Origin: Lachnospiraceae bacterium
GTDB lineage: Bacteria; Bacillota; Clostridia; Lachnospirales; Lachnospiraceae
Direction of reading: 5' to 3'
Assembly (NCBI GenBank): GCA_910575835.1
Contig: CAJTGB010000002.1
Coordinates: 124,001 to 188,000, forward strand
DNA length: 64,000 nt
Shown in pieces: positions 33,182 through 41,915 of the stretch. The position numbers and the translations under genes are program-made. The notes beneath the pieces were generated by a model that saw only the letters and a list, made by a program, of their open reading frames with translations, had not been told where the DNA came from and ran no database searches. How positions within the stretch are numbered: position 1 is the first letter of the stretch; the number at the start of each line of letters is the position of its first letter.

Positions 33182-36100
33182 CTAAAATATAAGCTCCTGC
33201 TGCTCCATTACCTCGATCTGCGACACGATCATCGTCTCCGGTTCATTCCCTCTTAGGTGGTCTGCTTTCAAATACTGCATCCCGCCCCTCAAACTCGCCG
33301 CAATAAGGTTCAGCACATAGATATTGTCAAAGCGGTTGTAGATCGATTCCCCGCCAAGTCCGGTGAGACAGACTAACTGCGTATTCGTCTTCTTCGCCAC
33401 GTCCATCAGCGGTTTCAGCAGATGCGCGGCGTTCGTCTGTGCAAACGGATTGTCCATCACCAGGACCTTCCCCTCGTTCCTGTCCGCGAATATATCCGTA
33501 TCGTCCTTCCGCATATAGTACAAGAGGCTCGACAGGATAACGAATGCCGACAGAAAACCTTCGCCGCCTGAATTCCTTGCCACTTCCGCCCAGGTGATCG
33601 GATATTCTCTCTGAGCTTCGATCTTATACAGGCGGATCTGCACATTTCCGATTCCTACCCCCGTATCATACAGATTCCTCGTCGTGATCCGCGTACCGAA
33701 ATATTCCTGCGCATTTTCATTCTGTTCGAACATTTCCAGACCCTTTTGGGTAATCTCGTCCACCATATCCTGCAGGCGGATCTGATAGAGGCTCTCATTC
33801 TCCTCCCATTCCGGGAGCTTAAGCTTAAGCATCTTGACAGGACGCTCCCTGATCGTGATCGTTGAATTATGGTCGATCCTTCCAAGATTCTGATGTACTT
33901 CCCGGACATAGTCCTCCATCAGCTCTACGATCTTCTTCTTCTCCTTCTCCACCAGGGATATGTCTACCATGAGCTTCTCCATCAGGCTGTCATATGACTG
34001 CAGCGTCGTTGCAAGCTGACGAAGCACGGCAGACGCATCATCCGTAAGCTCCAGCATGGCTTCAATCGGTTTCTTATAGAAGTCCTCCTGGAACTGCTCC
34101 ATACGCACGACCCGGTTCAGCAAACGTGCAAGCCTGTCCCTCTCTTCCCGGCAATCCCGCTCCTTCTGCTTATAATCCCGTATCAGGATTCCCTTATAAT
34201 TCCGAAGGCTGTGCCCGTCCATCTCCGAGAAATCCTGCTCCCACACGACCTCTTCTCCTAACGGGAACTCATTATATTCCGACAGAGCCGTCAGATTCTC
34301 GTCGTATATCCGAAGCTTCTCCCTCCGGTCATCCGCCTGACGCTTGGCCTCCTTCTCCTGATAACGCAGTTGGTTCTTCTCCGCCTCAAAATCCTGGTTT
34401 TGGATCTCCTCCTTAGGCAGCGGCTCTTCCTCTTTGCACTCGCTTCTCATCCGTTCCAGACGCTCCCGTTTCTGCTGCTCCACTACCGCGATCTGCTTGT
34501 CCTCCTCATTCCAGAGTCTCTGCTTCACCGCGATCTTCTGCTTACGGTCTTCCAGCATGATCTCCTGATGCGATTCTTCCTCCCGGCTGTAGGATATATG
34601 CGCCCACTCCTCCTTAGCAAAACCGTATTTCCTCTGCAGATGCAAGAGCTCGTCCGCCGCGTCCTGATAACGTCCTGCCGCCCGCTGCTCCTGTTCTTCT
34701 AACTCCTGGATCTCCTGGGACATCTGTGATGTGACCGCAGCATACCGCGCCTCCATCTCCCTGACTGCCGAATCGTCTAAGGTACTTGCCGTATCATCGG
34801 AATTACCGTTATACCTCTGGTATTTCCTGATCTCCTTCTTAAGCTCTTCCCCCGCATGCACAAGGTTATTTCTCTCGATCTCTCCTGACTTCTGCCGTTC
34901 TCTGAGCTTCTCCTGCCGCTCCTTCGATAGCTTCTGCTTCCGGGTAAGCTTCTCGGCCTCCCTCTTGCAGCGTTCAAGCTCATTTAGATTCTGCTCATAG
35001 AGCTCATACTCTTTGCACAGACGTGCAAAATCCTCGATCCTTCTCTGCTGCCGCTCCGTCTCCTGTCCCGTCCTGCGAATATCCAGTTCTACACGTTCAA
35101 ACTCCGAGCGCAATTTGCCAAGCCCGTCCAGACACGCACGGATATCCCGCTCCAGCTTCCCGGTCTGCTCCGTGAGTTCCCTGATATCCTTCTCATTGGC
35201 ATCCCACTTCTCCTTGCTGACTTCCTGATTCCGAATCATCTCCTGACGTTCAAAATACTCCGTATATTCCGTCTGCCGGACTTCGATCGCTTCCTTCTTC
35301 TTCCTGATCTCACGCGCCTTCTCTTCCACCAGAAGGCGCAGCTTCTCCTCATTCAGAAGATTCTCATTGAACAGGACATAGAAGCTGACCCCGTCAAGCC
35401 GGATGATCCCGCTCTCCCGTCCTCCTTCTTCGCTCTCCAGCATCTCCCTTGGCACGATAGGAATAGGAAATGAAGTATAGATCCCTTCCGTGTTCCGGGA
35501 CAGCTTCTTAAGCTCCGCTTCCGACAGGATCAGAGCATAAGGCAGAAAAGGATGCCGATGGACCAGCTCAAGGTTCTGCTCTTCCGAATATCCGTTCTTG
35601 CCAAGCCATTCCATACCATAGACCGCATGGATGCCCAGCTCCTTAAGCTCCCGCTCCAGTTCATCCGGCAGCTCCAGCACCTTCCCCTGAGTCAATCTCT
35701 GGTATTCCTTCTGAAGGCTGTCCTCTTCCTTTTCAAGATTCCTCCGCAGTCCCGCGATCTCCAGTAATTTTCTCTCGGAGGCGTGAAGAATCTTCTCCGT
35801 ATCGAACAGCGCCGTCTCCTCCAGCTCCAGATAACGCAGTACCGTTCGCCGGGCATTAAGCTCCTTCTCATAGTCCTGCCGTGTATTCTCCTTCTGCGTA
35901 AGCATAAGCTTCCCGCGAAGCTGCCCGGCCTGAAGCTCCTGAAGAGAACGCTCCTGGCTCCTGCAGCTCTCCTTCGTCTGCTCCTGCTGCTTTTTCAATC
36001 CCTGACGCGCCCGGATATGCCGCTCCAGCTCCTTCTCATAAGCCTCCCTGCGGATCCCAAGCATCCCCGGCTCGTACACTCCAAGAATATTGCGGACCAG

Positions 36101-37594
36101 AGATTCCTCATAACGGCGGTTATAATCCTCCTCCGTCCTGTCGTAGGACGCTGCCGCGCTCCTTAAGCCGCCTTCCCTGGCGGCATTCTGTATCAAGCCC
36201 TCGGACAGGACCGCAAGGCCTTCCTCCACGTCGGCAAGTTCTCCCGCAACGATCCTGGACGCTTCCTCATTCTCACTCTTCTTCGTCTCATTTTCCTCAA
36301 GACGCCCTTCATAATACCGTCTCAGAGTACGCCCCAGATGATTCCTCTCAGGCTCGAGATCCTCTTCCTTCTTCCTGGAGATCAGAAGTCTCTGCCGTAC
36401 CAGCTCCAGATCCTCCCGTTCCTGCTCTGCCGCCTTCTGCTGCCTGGCGCACGCCAGCAGATGCAGCGTCCGCCCGATCTTCCCGGCCTCTCCCTCCAGA
36501 TCTTCCTTCTCGATCTCGATCATATCACGGTTGCTGATGTGATAATGCTGCTCCTCATTCAGCCGATGGATCTCGCTGGACAGCTTCGCATATTCGATCC
36601 GGGCTATCCGCCCGCTGATCTCCTCGATCCCGGCAAGAATACCCTGATATTCTTCCTCCGTCACATCATGAAGCCGGTTCAGCTCTGCAATGAAATGCGC
36701 CACCACATTCTCCCGGCGCTTTCCTTCCTCCGTCTCCGCCTGATAGGCTTCGGCCCTCTCCCGGATCCCGGCGGCCTCCTCCCTGAATGCACGGATGATA
36801 TCACGCCGCCTGATCTTCGTCTGGTTATCCTTGTACTGGCCCACGTATTTCTCCAGAATCGTCTGAAATTCCTTCATACGGTTCTGCTCCTTATTCAGCT
36901 TGCTCTCCACCGCTTCAAGGAACCACTTCTCCACCAGCCCCTTCTCGTCCCGGCAATCTGCGAAGAGCTCCGACAGCCCCGACTCCTTCAAGTTCACCTT
37001 CTTGATGATCGTCTCCCATTCCTTATAATGGATCTGATATTCCGCCAGCTTATCAAAATACTGCCTGGACTGCGCCGCATTCGTCATATCATAGCAGAAG
37101 AAATTCATAGACCGATCCTTCTTATACGTCTCGAACATCTGCCTGCACGCCGCAAAATTCTTAAGGATCATCTCCTTCTTCCCCTTCTCCACTACAGGAA
37201 GATGGTAAATATCCTGAATACAGGGCTTGCGGTATTCACTGATGATATTGATCATCTCCAGATTCTCCCCGCTGCCCTCGCCGATCTCCTGGCTTCTCCG
37301 TACCATCATGCCGGTAAGAACATAACCCGCTCCCCCATCCAGCGCCCACTCTACCAGGATAAAGGACGGCTTATTCGAAGTAAAATAACTCTCAAACGGC
37401 CGATCCTTCACATCCCGATACCTCTTATGCACAAACGGCGCCAGCAGCATCTGAACCAGCACTGATTTGCCGCCGCCGTTCCTTAAGGACAGCAGCGTGC
37501 TCTCCCCGTTCAGATGAAAACACTCGTCGCTGATGCGGATCGCGTTATTGTTGTAGTTCACATTGATCAGCCTGACGGCCTGTATCTTACTCAT
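33182..37594 (-). CDS. jetC: Wadjet system SMC-like ATPase JetC
   Basis: 1470 residues. The Walker A motif LRNGGGKSVLVQ lies at residues 38-49. A very long charged coiled coil (about 270-1150, with a hinge-like globular region near 620-760) separates it from the C-terminal ABC signature region (RNSGGEGFLSAFVILSSLLYYM) and Walker B KVLVMDNPFAQTN. This is the MukB/COG4913 type of SMC ATPase. In Wadjet, JetABC forms a condensin-like loop extruder that recognises small circular DNA and JetD cuts it. The start overlaps jetB by 8 bases. Last gene of the operon. Confidence 0.9.
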   Translation of the reverse strand: MSKIQAVRLINVNYNNNAIRISDECFHLNGESTLLSLRNGGGKSVLVQMLLAPFVHKRYRDVKDRPFESYFTSNKPSFILVEWALDGGAGYVLTGMMVRRSQEIGEGSGENLEMINIISEYRKPCIQDIYHLPVVEKGKKEMILKNFAACRQMFETYKKDRSMNFFCYDMTNAAQSRQYFDKLAEYQIHYKEWETIIKKVNLKESGLSELFADCRDEKGLVEKWFLEAVESKLNKEQNRMKEFQTILEKYVGQYKDNQTKIRRRDIIRAFREEAAGIRERAEAYQAETEEGKRRENVVAHFIAELNRLHDVTEEEYQGILAGIEEISGRIARIEYAKLSSEIHRLNEEQHYHISNRDMIEIEKEDLEGEAGKIGRTLHLLACARQQKAAEQEREDLELVRQRLLISRKKEEDLEPERNHLGRTLRRYYEGRLEENETKKSENEEASRIVAGELADVEEGLAVLSEGLIQNAAREGGLRSAAASYDRTEEDYNRRYEESLVRNILGVYEPGMLGIRREAYEKELERHIRARQGLKKQQEQTKESCRSQERSLQELQAGQLRGKLMLTQKENTRQDYEKELNARRTVLRYLELEETALFDTEKILHASERKLLEIAGLRRNLEKEEDSLQKEYQRLTQGKVLELPDELERELKELGIHAVYGMEWLGKNGYSEEQNLELVHRHPFLPYALILSEAELKKLSRNTEGIYTSFPIPIVPREMLESEEGGRESGIIRLDGVSFYVLFNENLLNEEKLRLLVEEKAREIRKKKEAIEVRQTEYTEYFERQEMIRNQEVSKEKWDANEKDIRELTEQTGKLERDIRACLDGLGKLRSEFERVELDIRRTGQETERQQRRIEDFARLCKEYELYEQNLNELERCKREAEKLTRKQKLSKERQEKLRERQKSGEIERNNLVHAGEELKKEIRKYQRYNGNSDDTASTLDDSAVREMEARYAAVTSQMSQEIQELEEQEQRAAGRYQDAADELLHLQRKYGFAKEEWAHISYSREEESHQEIMLEDRKQKIAVKQRLWNEEDKQIAVVEQQKRERLERMRSECKEEEPLPKEEIQNQDFEAEKNQLRYQEKEAKRQADDRREKLRIYDENLTALSEYNEFPLGEEVVWEQDFSEMDGHSLRNYKGILIRDYKQKERDCREERDRLARLLNRVVRMEQFQEDFYKKPIEAMLELTDDASAVLRQLATTLQSYDSLMEKLMVDISLVEKEKKKIVELMEDYVREVHQNLGRIDHNSTITIRERPVKMLKLKLPEWEENESLYQIRLQDMVDEITQKGLEMFEQNENAQEYFGTRITTRNLYDTGVGIGNVQIRLYKIEAQREYPITWAEVARNSGGEGFLSAFVILSSLLYYMRKDDTDIFADRNEGKVLVMDNPFAQTNAAHLLKPLMDVAKKTNTQLVCLTGLGGESIYNRFDNIYVLNLIAASLRGGMQYLKADHLRGNEPETMIVSQIEVMEQQELIF

Positions 37595-38303
37595 TCTCCG
37601 TCACCCCCAGCACCTTCAGCACTCTCCGGTAATTATTCTGGTTCAGCAGATTCCAGTCCATAAAATTATCCAGCTTCTTCGTAGTCTTGATCATCTCATC
37701 CTGTTCCACATACTCGATCAGCCCTTGCTTCTGCAGAAATGTCAGTATATGATGCAGGAATCCCTCCTTCGTCGTCTTCGCCCTGGAGCCCTTGTCATCC
37801 GAGCGCAGCGCCTCATAGGCCTCCAGCATATTGGAAAATGCGATCCCCGCCTTCTCCTCTTCCTCTTCTCCCACACTCTGGGCGCCTTCCCTGAGCCGGG
37901 CCGAGATACAGTTCTGAAGCTCACCAACCCGGATATATTCCCTCGCCTTGCTGCTGCTCCCCTGCCCGTCGAAGAATTCCACCAGAAGAGTCAGCACTGC
38001 GAACTGGGACAGATAATAATCCTTGTCTGTGCCGGACGATTTGCAGAGCGCCGCCTTAAGCTGCGCCTTGGAAAAACCAAGGAAATTATTCTCTTCCTTA
38101 GGGATCAGGTAGATCACATTCCCATACCGCTCGATTCGGCTCTGGGCGATCTCCCCCTGAGACTTGACCAAGTTCTGGATCCCCTCCTGCTCTGTATACG
38201 CCTTATACAACTGCATTTCCTCTTCTTCCCGAAGCTCATGATGCTCCAGAAGATAGTAGAAGACCTCCTGACTGATCCTGACCTCATCTAATTCATACGC
38301 CAT
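37587..38303 (-). CDS. jetB: Wadjet system subunit JetB (KITE-like)
   Basis: 238 residues, mostly helical, with winged-helix-like segments (YLIPKEENNFLGFSKAQLKAALC). Size and position between the JetA-like and SMC-like genes match JetB, the MukE/KITE partner. A run of glutamates lies near residues 143-150. Ribosome binding site AAGGAGCTAGAGAT before ATG 38303. The assignment rests mainly on operon context. Confidence 0.8.
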   Translation of the reverse strand: MAYELDEVRISQEVFYYLLEHHELREEEEMQLYKAYTEQEGIQNLVKSQGEIAQSRIERYGNVIYLIPKEENNFLGFSKAQLKAALCKSSGTDKDYYLSQFAVLTLLVEFFDGQGSSSKAREYIRVGELQNCISARLREGAQSVGEEEEEKAGIAFSNMLEAYEALRSDDKGSRAKTTKEGFLHHILTFLQKQGLIEYVEQDEMIKTTKKLDNFMDWNLLNQNNYRRVLKVLGVTENE

Positions 38304-38327
38304 ATCTCTAGCTCCTTTTTCTATATT

Positions 38328-39947
38328 CTATCCTGCTTGCACGACACGAATCCGCACATTCGAACACCGGATCGTCTTCCTCTCCCTATCCTCGTTCAAT
38401 ATCCCTTCAAACGTTACCGCGCTTCCATCCTCTATCCGGTAAGTTTCCACCCTGCGGATATCACGGAATTCCGGGTATTCCTCCGCCAGATACAGAAGCA
38501 TCTCATTCAGATGGAATTCTCCCGGCCTGTCCTGGATGAACTCGCTCCGTTCCTTCGCAAGCGCGGCAATATCAATTTCCTGATTCCTGATCAACTCCAC
38601 CATGATCTCCTTAAAAACTTCGACGTTCGGGATCAGTTCCCTGCGCTCATCTTCTCTCTCTTCCGTCAGCGTGCTGATCTCACGAAGGGAGATCTCCCCC
38701 TTCCCCGCCGCATACTTAAGAAGCCTGCACAGACTCGTCTCATAACGCTTAAGCTTCTCCTTCTGAAGCCGTTCCTGCTCCTTAATCCATTCCTCCTCGT
38801 CAAAATCCAGTTCCTCCGCAATATCCTCCTCTTCACGCTTCCGTATCGGGCGCTGCAGCTGAAACGCCTTATTCAGATTATAGACCTTGTCAGGCTCCCG
38901 GCCAAACAGCGGCCGCAGAAAATAATCCAGATTCGCAAGCGCGCCCGGATTCTCCAGGATCTTGTCATACAACTCCGTCCGCATGGGAAAACGCCGGATC
39001 AGAGACATCTGCGTCAGTGTCTCCAATTCCTTCGTATACAGAGCCTTCAGATCAAAATGGCTGTTCAGTATCTTCTGATGTTCGTCGATCGTCCGGTTCA
39101 GATATGTCTCGATCACACGGAGGTTCGCGAGCTTCTCCTCGTCCTTCTCGCCAAGACGCTTCACATTGATATTCTCCTCCTCCAACGACCTTGCCCTGCT
39201 TTTTACCATCTCCCGGTAATTCTGGAACTTCTGCTTCGTATCGCTGATCGTATCCAGATTCTCCACCAGAATCTCTTCATAGTCCTTCACCGAATAATTC
39301 AGCGCATTTCTCCGAATCTTACCCATCGCCTCCTGAATCTTCTGAAGCTGGATCCGCAGCAGGTTAAACACGTTCTTGATCTCATCCACTGCCTTATCAT
39401 AGCTCTGCTTCTCCAGATGCATCTGAAATATCATCTCGTGGATCGTCAGTTTCATATTATTCTCTATCTCCAAGGTTGCAAGTAAAAGATTGTATCCGTC
39501 ATCCGTCAGATAATAAGAAGTGCGCTTGAATTCCTGATCTATATAAATGATTCTGTTCGCAACATAACTGATATGAAGTGTCTGATATGTACTCTGCTCA
39601 AAATCGAACCCGTCAAAATACATGACCCTGCCCTCGTTCGACAACACGACATTCACCACATAATCTCCCAGACTCCTGCAGTCATCATAGGTCATATCCT
39701 TCCGAAAATGCTGCGTATTGACCGTATCTATATAAGCCCCAATGTCATCCATCGTACAATGCTCTTCCTTCAAGGACTGCTCCATAATATAGAGCATCAC
39801 CGCAAAGATCAGATTCAACTGTTCTCCAAGCGTAAGGAAGCCATACTGCTTCCAGGTCGTCTTCTGAGCGCTGTTCTGGATCAGCAGCGCATACAGCCCC
39901 ACATTCTTCATCCTTCTTGGAAAATGTTTTAAAAATTCGTACTGCAT
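38328..39947 (-). CDS. jetA: Wadjet system subunit JetA (kleisin-like)
   Basis: 539 residues. The first 190 residues are a helical/winged-helix region starting MQYEFLKHFPRRMKNVGLYALLIQNS; a long coiled coil follows (about 190-330) and then a C-terminal winged-helix region. This fits the JetA family of Clostridia (MukF-like kleisin bridging the SMC heads). ATG 39947 is preceded by AAAGGAATAAG; an earlier in-frame start at 39989 would overlap jetD and lacks a ribosome binding site. 22 bases after jetD and 24 before jetB. Confidence 0.85.
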   Translation of the reverse strand: MQYEFLKHFPRRMKNVGLYALLIQNSAQKTTWKQYGFLTLGEQLNLIFAVMLYIMEQSLKEEHCTMDDIGAYIDTVNTQHFRKDMTYDDCRSLGDYVVNVVLSNEGRVMYFDGFDFEQSTYQTLHISYVANRIIYIDQEFKRTSYYLTDDGYNLLLATLEIENNMKLTIHEMIFQMHLEKQSYDKAVDEIKNVFNLLRIQLQKIQEAMGKIRRNALNYSVKDYEEILVENLDTISDTKQKFQNYREMVKSRARSLEEENINVKRLGEKDEEKLANLRVIETYLNRTIDEHQKILNSHFDLKALYTKELETLTQMSLIRRFPMRTELYDKILENPGALANLDYFLRPLFGREPDKVYNLNKAFQLQRPIRKREEEDIAEELDFDEEEWIKEQERLQKEKLKRYETSLCRLLKYAAGKGEISLREISTLTEEREDERRELIPNVEVFKEIMVELIRNQEIDIAALAKERSEFIQDRPGEFHLNEMLLYLAEEYPEFRDIRRVETYRIEDGSAVTFEGILNEDRERKTIRCSNVRIRVVQAG

Positions 39948-39969
39948 CTTATTCCTTTCAAGATCCTTT

Positions 39970-41115
39970 CTATGTTCTGAAATCAGCAATATTCAAGATC
40001 TCCTGGGGAATATACTTGCCGGCGGCAAGGATTTTGCGCATCTTGTCCGCACAATCTTTATCAAAATGCATAAAAAATTCACCCTTGATATTCCTGTTCT
40101 GCTGCTCCTTCGTATCCGGCAGATTCTCAATCCCGCAGACAATCTCCGCCCGCTCATGATTCATCCCGACGGCGTCTCCGGCATTCTCACACTTCACCCT
40201 GCCGGCATTCTCACACTTCACCCTGCCGGCATTCTCACACTTCATCCTGCCGGCATTCTCACACTTCATCCTGCCGGCATTCTCTGCCTTCTCTGTCATC
40301 TTCTCATATGCTTCTTTGAAGGGAATCACCTTACGCCCCTCCGGGTGCATGCCAGCATGCATTCCGGCAAGACTCTCATAGATACCGATCCCCTCATAAT
40401 CCAGATCTCCAAAATAATAGATTCCATTCCTGCCATCTCTCATATACGGCTCCACACACAGGTCAAAATCCAAAAAGGACCGTAAGATCCCCTTCCCTGC
40501 TCCGTATATCAGCGTCCCGAACTCCATTCCCAGAATCTTCCCGCCCCCATCCAGCAGATGCCGCCGCATACTGTAGAACGTGTCCTTGTTCTCCAGGATC
40601 AGAAGATTCTGCGGTATCTGCCTTGTGTGTGAATAATATGCCAGAGGTTCCGTAGTCTGGTATATATGGAGAAATGCTTCCGTCAATCCGCAATTCTTCA
40701 AAATACGCTTCCCCTGTTCACGCCCAAGGAACTTCTCTCTCCCCCATATCTCAAAGCTCCGCTCATTTACCGATTCCTCGTATCTCAGTCTATCCCTGCT
40801 GTGCTTCAGATATTCACTCAGCAGCCAGACCCACTGCCTGTCCTTCTCGTAATTCTTCAGATGGGACAGATAATAATCCACAGAGATCAAAGGATGCAGC
40901 CGGTATTTTAATTCTTCTTCAAGTGCATGGCAGTCCTTCTCCTGTTCGATCAGCCAATATTCCCGATACAGCGCAGGATGCTTCCCGTTCGTCCCGGAAG
41001 CCTTCAGCGGCTTGACCCTTCCATCCGATATAAGATTCAGCACATATTTACATTGGTCTTCATATGGGATATCCCGACACGAATGTGTCAGTGCTTCAAG
41101 AGATACACGCTTCAT
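39970..41115 (-). CDS. jetD: Wadjet system nuclease subunit JetD, with internal 8-residue repeats
   Basis: 381 residues. The C-terminal toprim-like nuclease core is visible in YYFGDLDYEGIGIYESL, whose D-x-D pair would bind the catalytic metal, and NLLILENKDTFYSMRR upstream. In Wadjet, JetD (topoisomerase VI-like) cleaves plasmid DNA after JetABC extrusion stalls. Between the core and the C-terminus are four tandem units ENAGR(M/V)KC, absent from the family's usual layout and probably a flexible insertion. ATG 41115 has AAGGAATTACAGT upstream; the longer TTG start at 41211 would begin within the promoter. It is the first gene of the operon, giving order D-A-B-C. Confidence 0.85.
   Translation of the reverse strand: MKRVSLEALTHSCRDIPYEDQCKYVLNLISDGRVKPLKASGTNGKHPALYREYWLIEQEKDCHALEEELKYRLHPLISVDYYLSHLKNYEKDRQWVWLLSEYLKHSRDRLRYEESVNERSFEIWGREKFLGREQGKRILKNCGLTEAFLHIYQTTEPLAYYSHTRQIPQNLLILENKDTFYSMRRHLLDGGGKILGMEFGTLIYGAGKGILRSFLDFDLCVEPYMRDGRNGIYYFGDLDYEGIGIYESLAGMHAGMHPEGRKVIPFKEAYEKMTEKAENAGRMKCENAGRMKCENAGRVKCENAGRVKCENAGDAVGMNHERAEIVCGIENLPDTKEQQNRNIKGEFFMHFDKDCADKMRKILAAGKYIPQEILNIADFRT
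40180..40275 (-). repeat. four 24-bp tandem repeats inside jetD
   Basis: Units at 40180-40203, 40204-40227, 40228-40251 and 40252-40275 differ only at one C/T position (encoding Met or Val). They keep the reading frame and encode ENAGRMKC or ENAGRVKC. A fifth partial unit follows. Confidence 0.9.
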
Positions 41116-41182
41116 TACTGTAATTCCTTCCCCGGCCCGCTCATCCTCTTCTGCTTCTTGCTGCGGTTGAATCTTTACCTTT

Positions 41183-41211
41183 ATTTTGACGGCATTCTCT
41201 GCAGATGTCAA
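41183..41211 (-). promoter_or_regulatory. promoter of the Wadjet operon
   Basis: Perfect TTGACA (41211-41206) with CAAAAT (41188-41183) after a 17-base spacer. The predicted RNA start near 41177 lies upstream of ATG 41115 and inside the longer possible reading frame, supporting the shorter jetD. Confidence 0.55.
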
Positions 41212-41283
41212 GTGCCGCAGATGTAAATTACTGTAAAAGAATCATTTTCATGTAACAGTTCAGATACCTTCACTGTTACATTT

Positions 41284-41751
41284 TCATTCCCATATCGTGA
41301 TCTCACCGCACGCAATCATTTTCCCGGCATCTCCTGACGGCTGTGTGCGGAAATCATCCGCCTTCTCATGTATGATAACCGTATGGCCGACAACGTCCTC
41401 AGGAAAAAAACGCCCCGTATATACCGCCATCCATGCGCTCCCTTCGTTCTCCAATAACGGCGGAAGATCGCCTGCATGAGCCGGATGTACAGTATTCTTA
41501 GGATTATAATGTCCATCGGCAGAAGCATATTCTCCCTGTTCATTTTCCGTGCACGAACTGCCCGCATGGATATGGAATCCGTGGAATCCATAACTGCTCT
41601 CTCCGCTTCCCTTTGGCAAACCATGAACAGATACCGCAATCAACGTTCCTCCGTATGTATCATAAAAATCAACCCGTCCTTCGATCCCCGGGTAGTCTTT
41701 ATTTCCTTTGATTACTGCATAAGCTGCAGGATTTTCTCTGATATCTGTCAT
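41284..41751 (-). CDS. sodC: Cu/Zn superoxide dismutase family protein, cytosolic
   Basis: 155 residues, full length for the family. All ligands can be placed: copper His60 and His62 in GFHGFHIHAG, bridging His81 in DGHYNP, zinc His89, His92 and Asp95 in HPAHAGDLP, and copper His128 in VIIHEKADDF. The disulfide pair would be Cys67 and Cys148. There is no signal peptide, whereas most bacterial SodC proteins are exported. The active-site Arg of the usual C-terminal loop is not obvious, so dismutase activity is likely but unproven. Single gene between the Wadjet operon and the surface protein gene. Confidence 0.85.
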   Translation of the reverse strand: MTDIRENPAAYAVIKGNKDYPGIEGRVDFYDTYGGTLIAVSVHGLPKGSGESSYGFHGFHIHAGSSCTENEQGEYASADGHYNPKNTVHPAHAGDLPPLLENEGSAWMAVYTGRFFPEDVVGHTVIIHEKADDFRTQPSGDAGKMIACGEITIWE

Positions 41752-41915
41752 ACTCTATCACACTCCCTGTTCAGTCAAGTCTCCTTGCATCATTTTATGC
41801 CGCGCCAAATAGTAATATACCTTTATTAATACTTCCATTTGCCGACAAAAAGGCTTCGGAAGCTATACCTCCGAAGCCTTTTCATTTGCTTAATAAACTA
41901 TTGCTTAATAACTAT

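Noticed and set aside
36338-37465. 375-codon plus-strand ORF opposite jetC
   Set aside because: It is a Leu/Pro/His-rich shadow of the biased jetC codons, without ribosome binding site or recognisable domain; the same applies to 38337-39485 opposite jetA.
40180-40275. Short CRISPR-like repeat array
   Set aside because: The 24-bp units are directly abutting without spacers, keep the reading frame and encode an 8-residue repeat within jetD.
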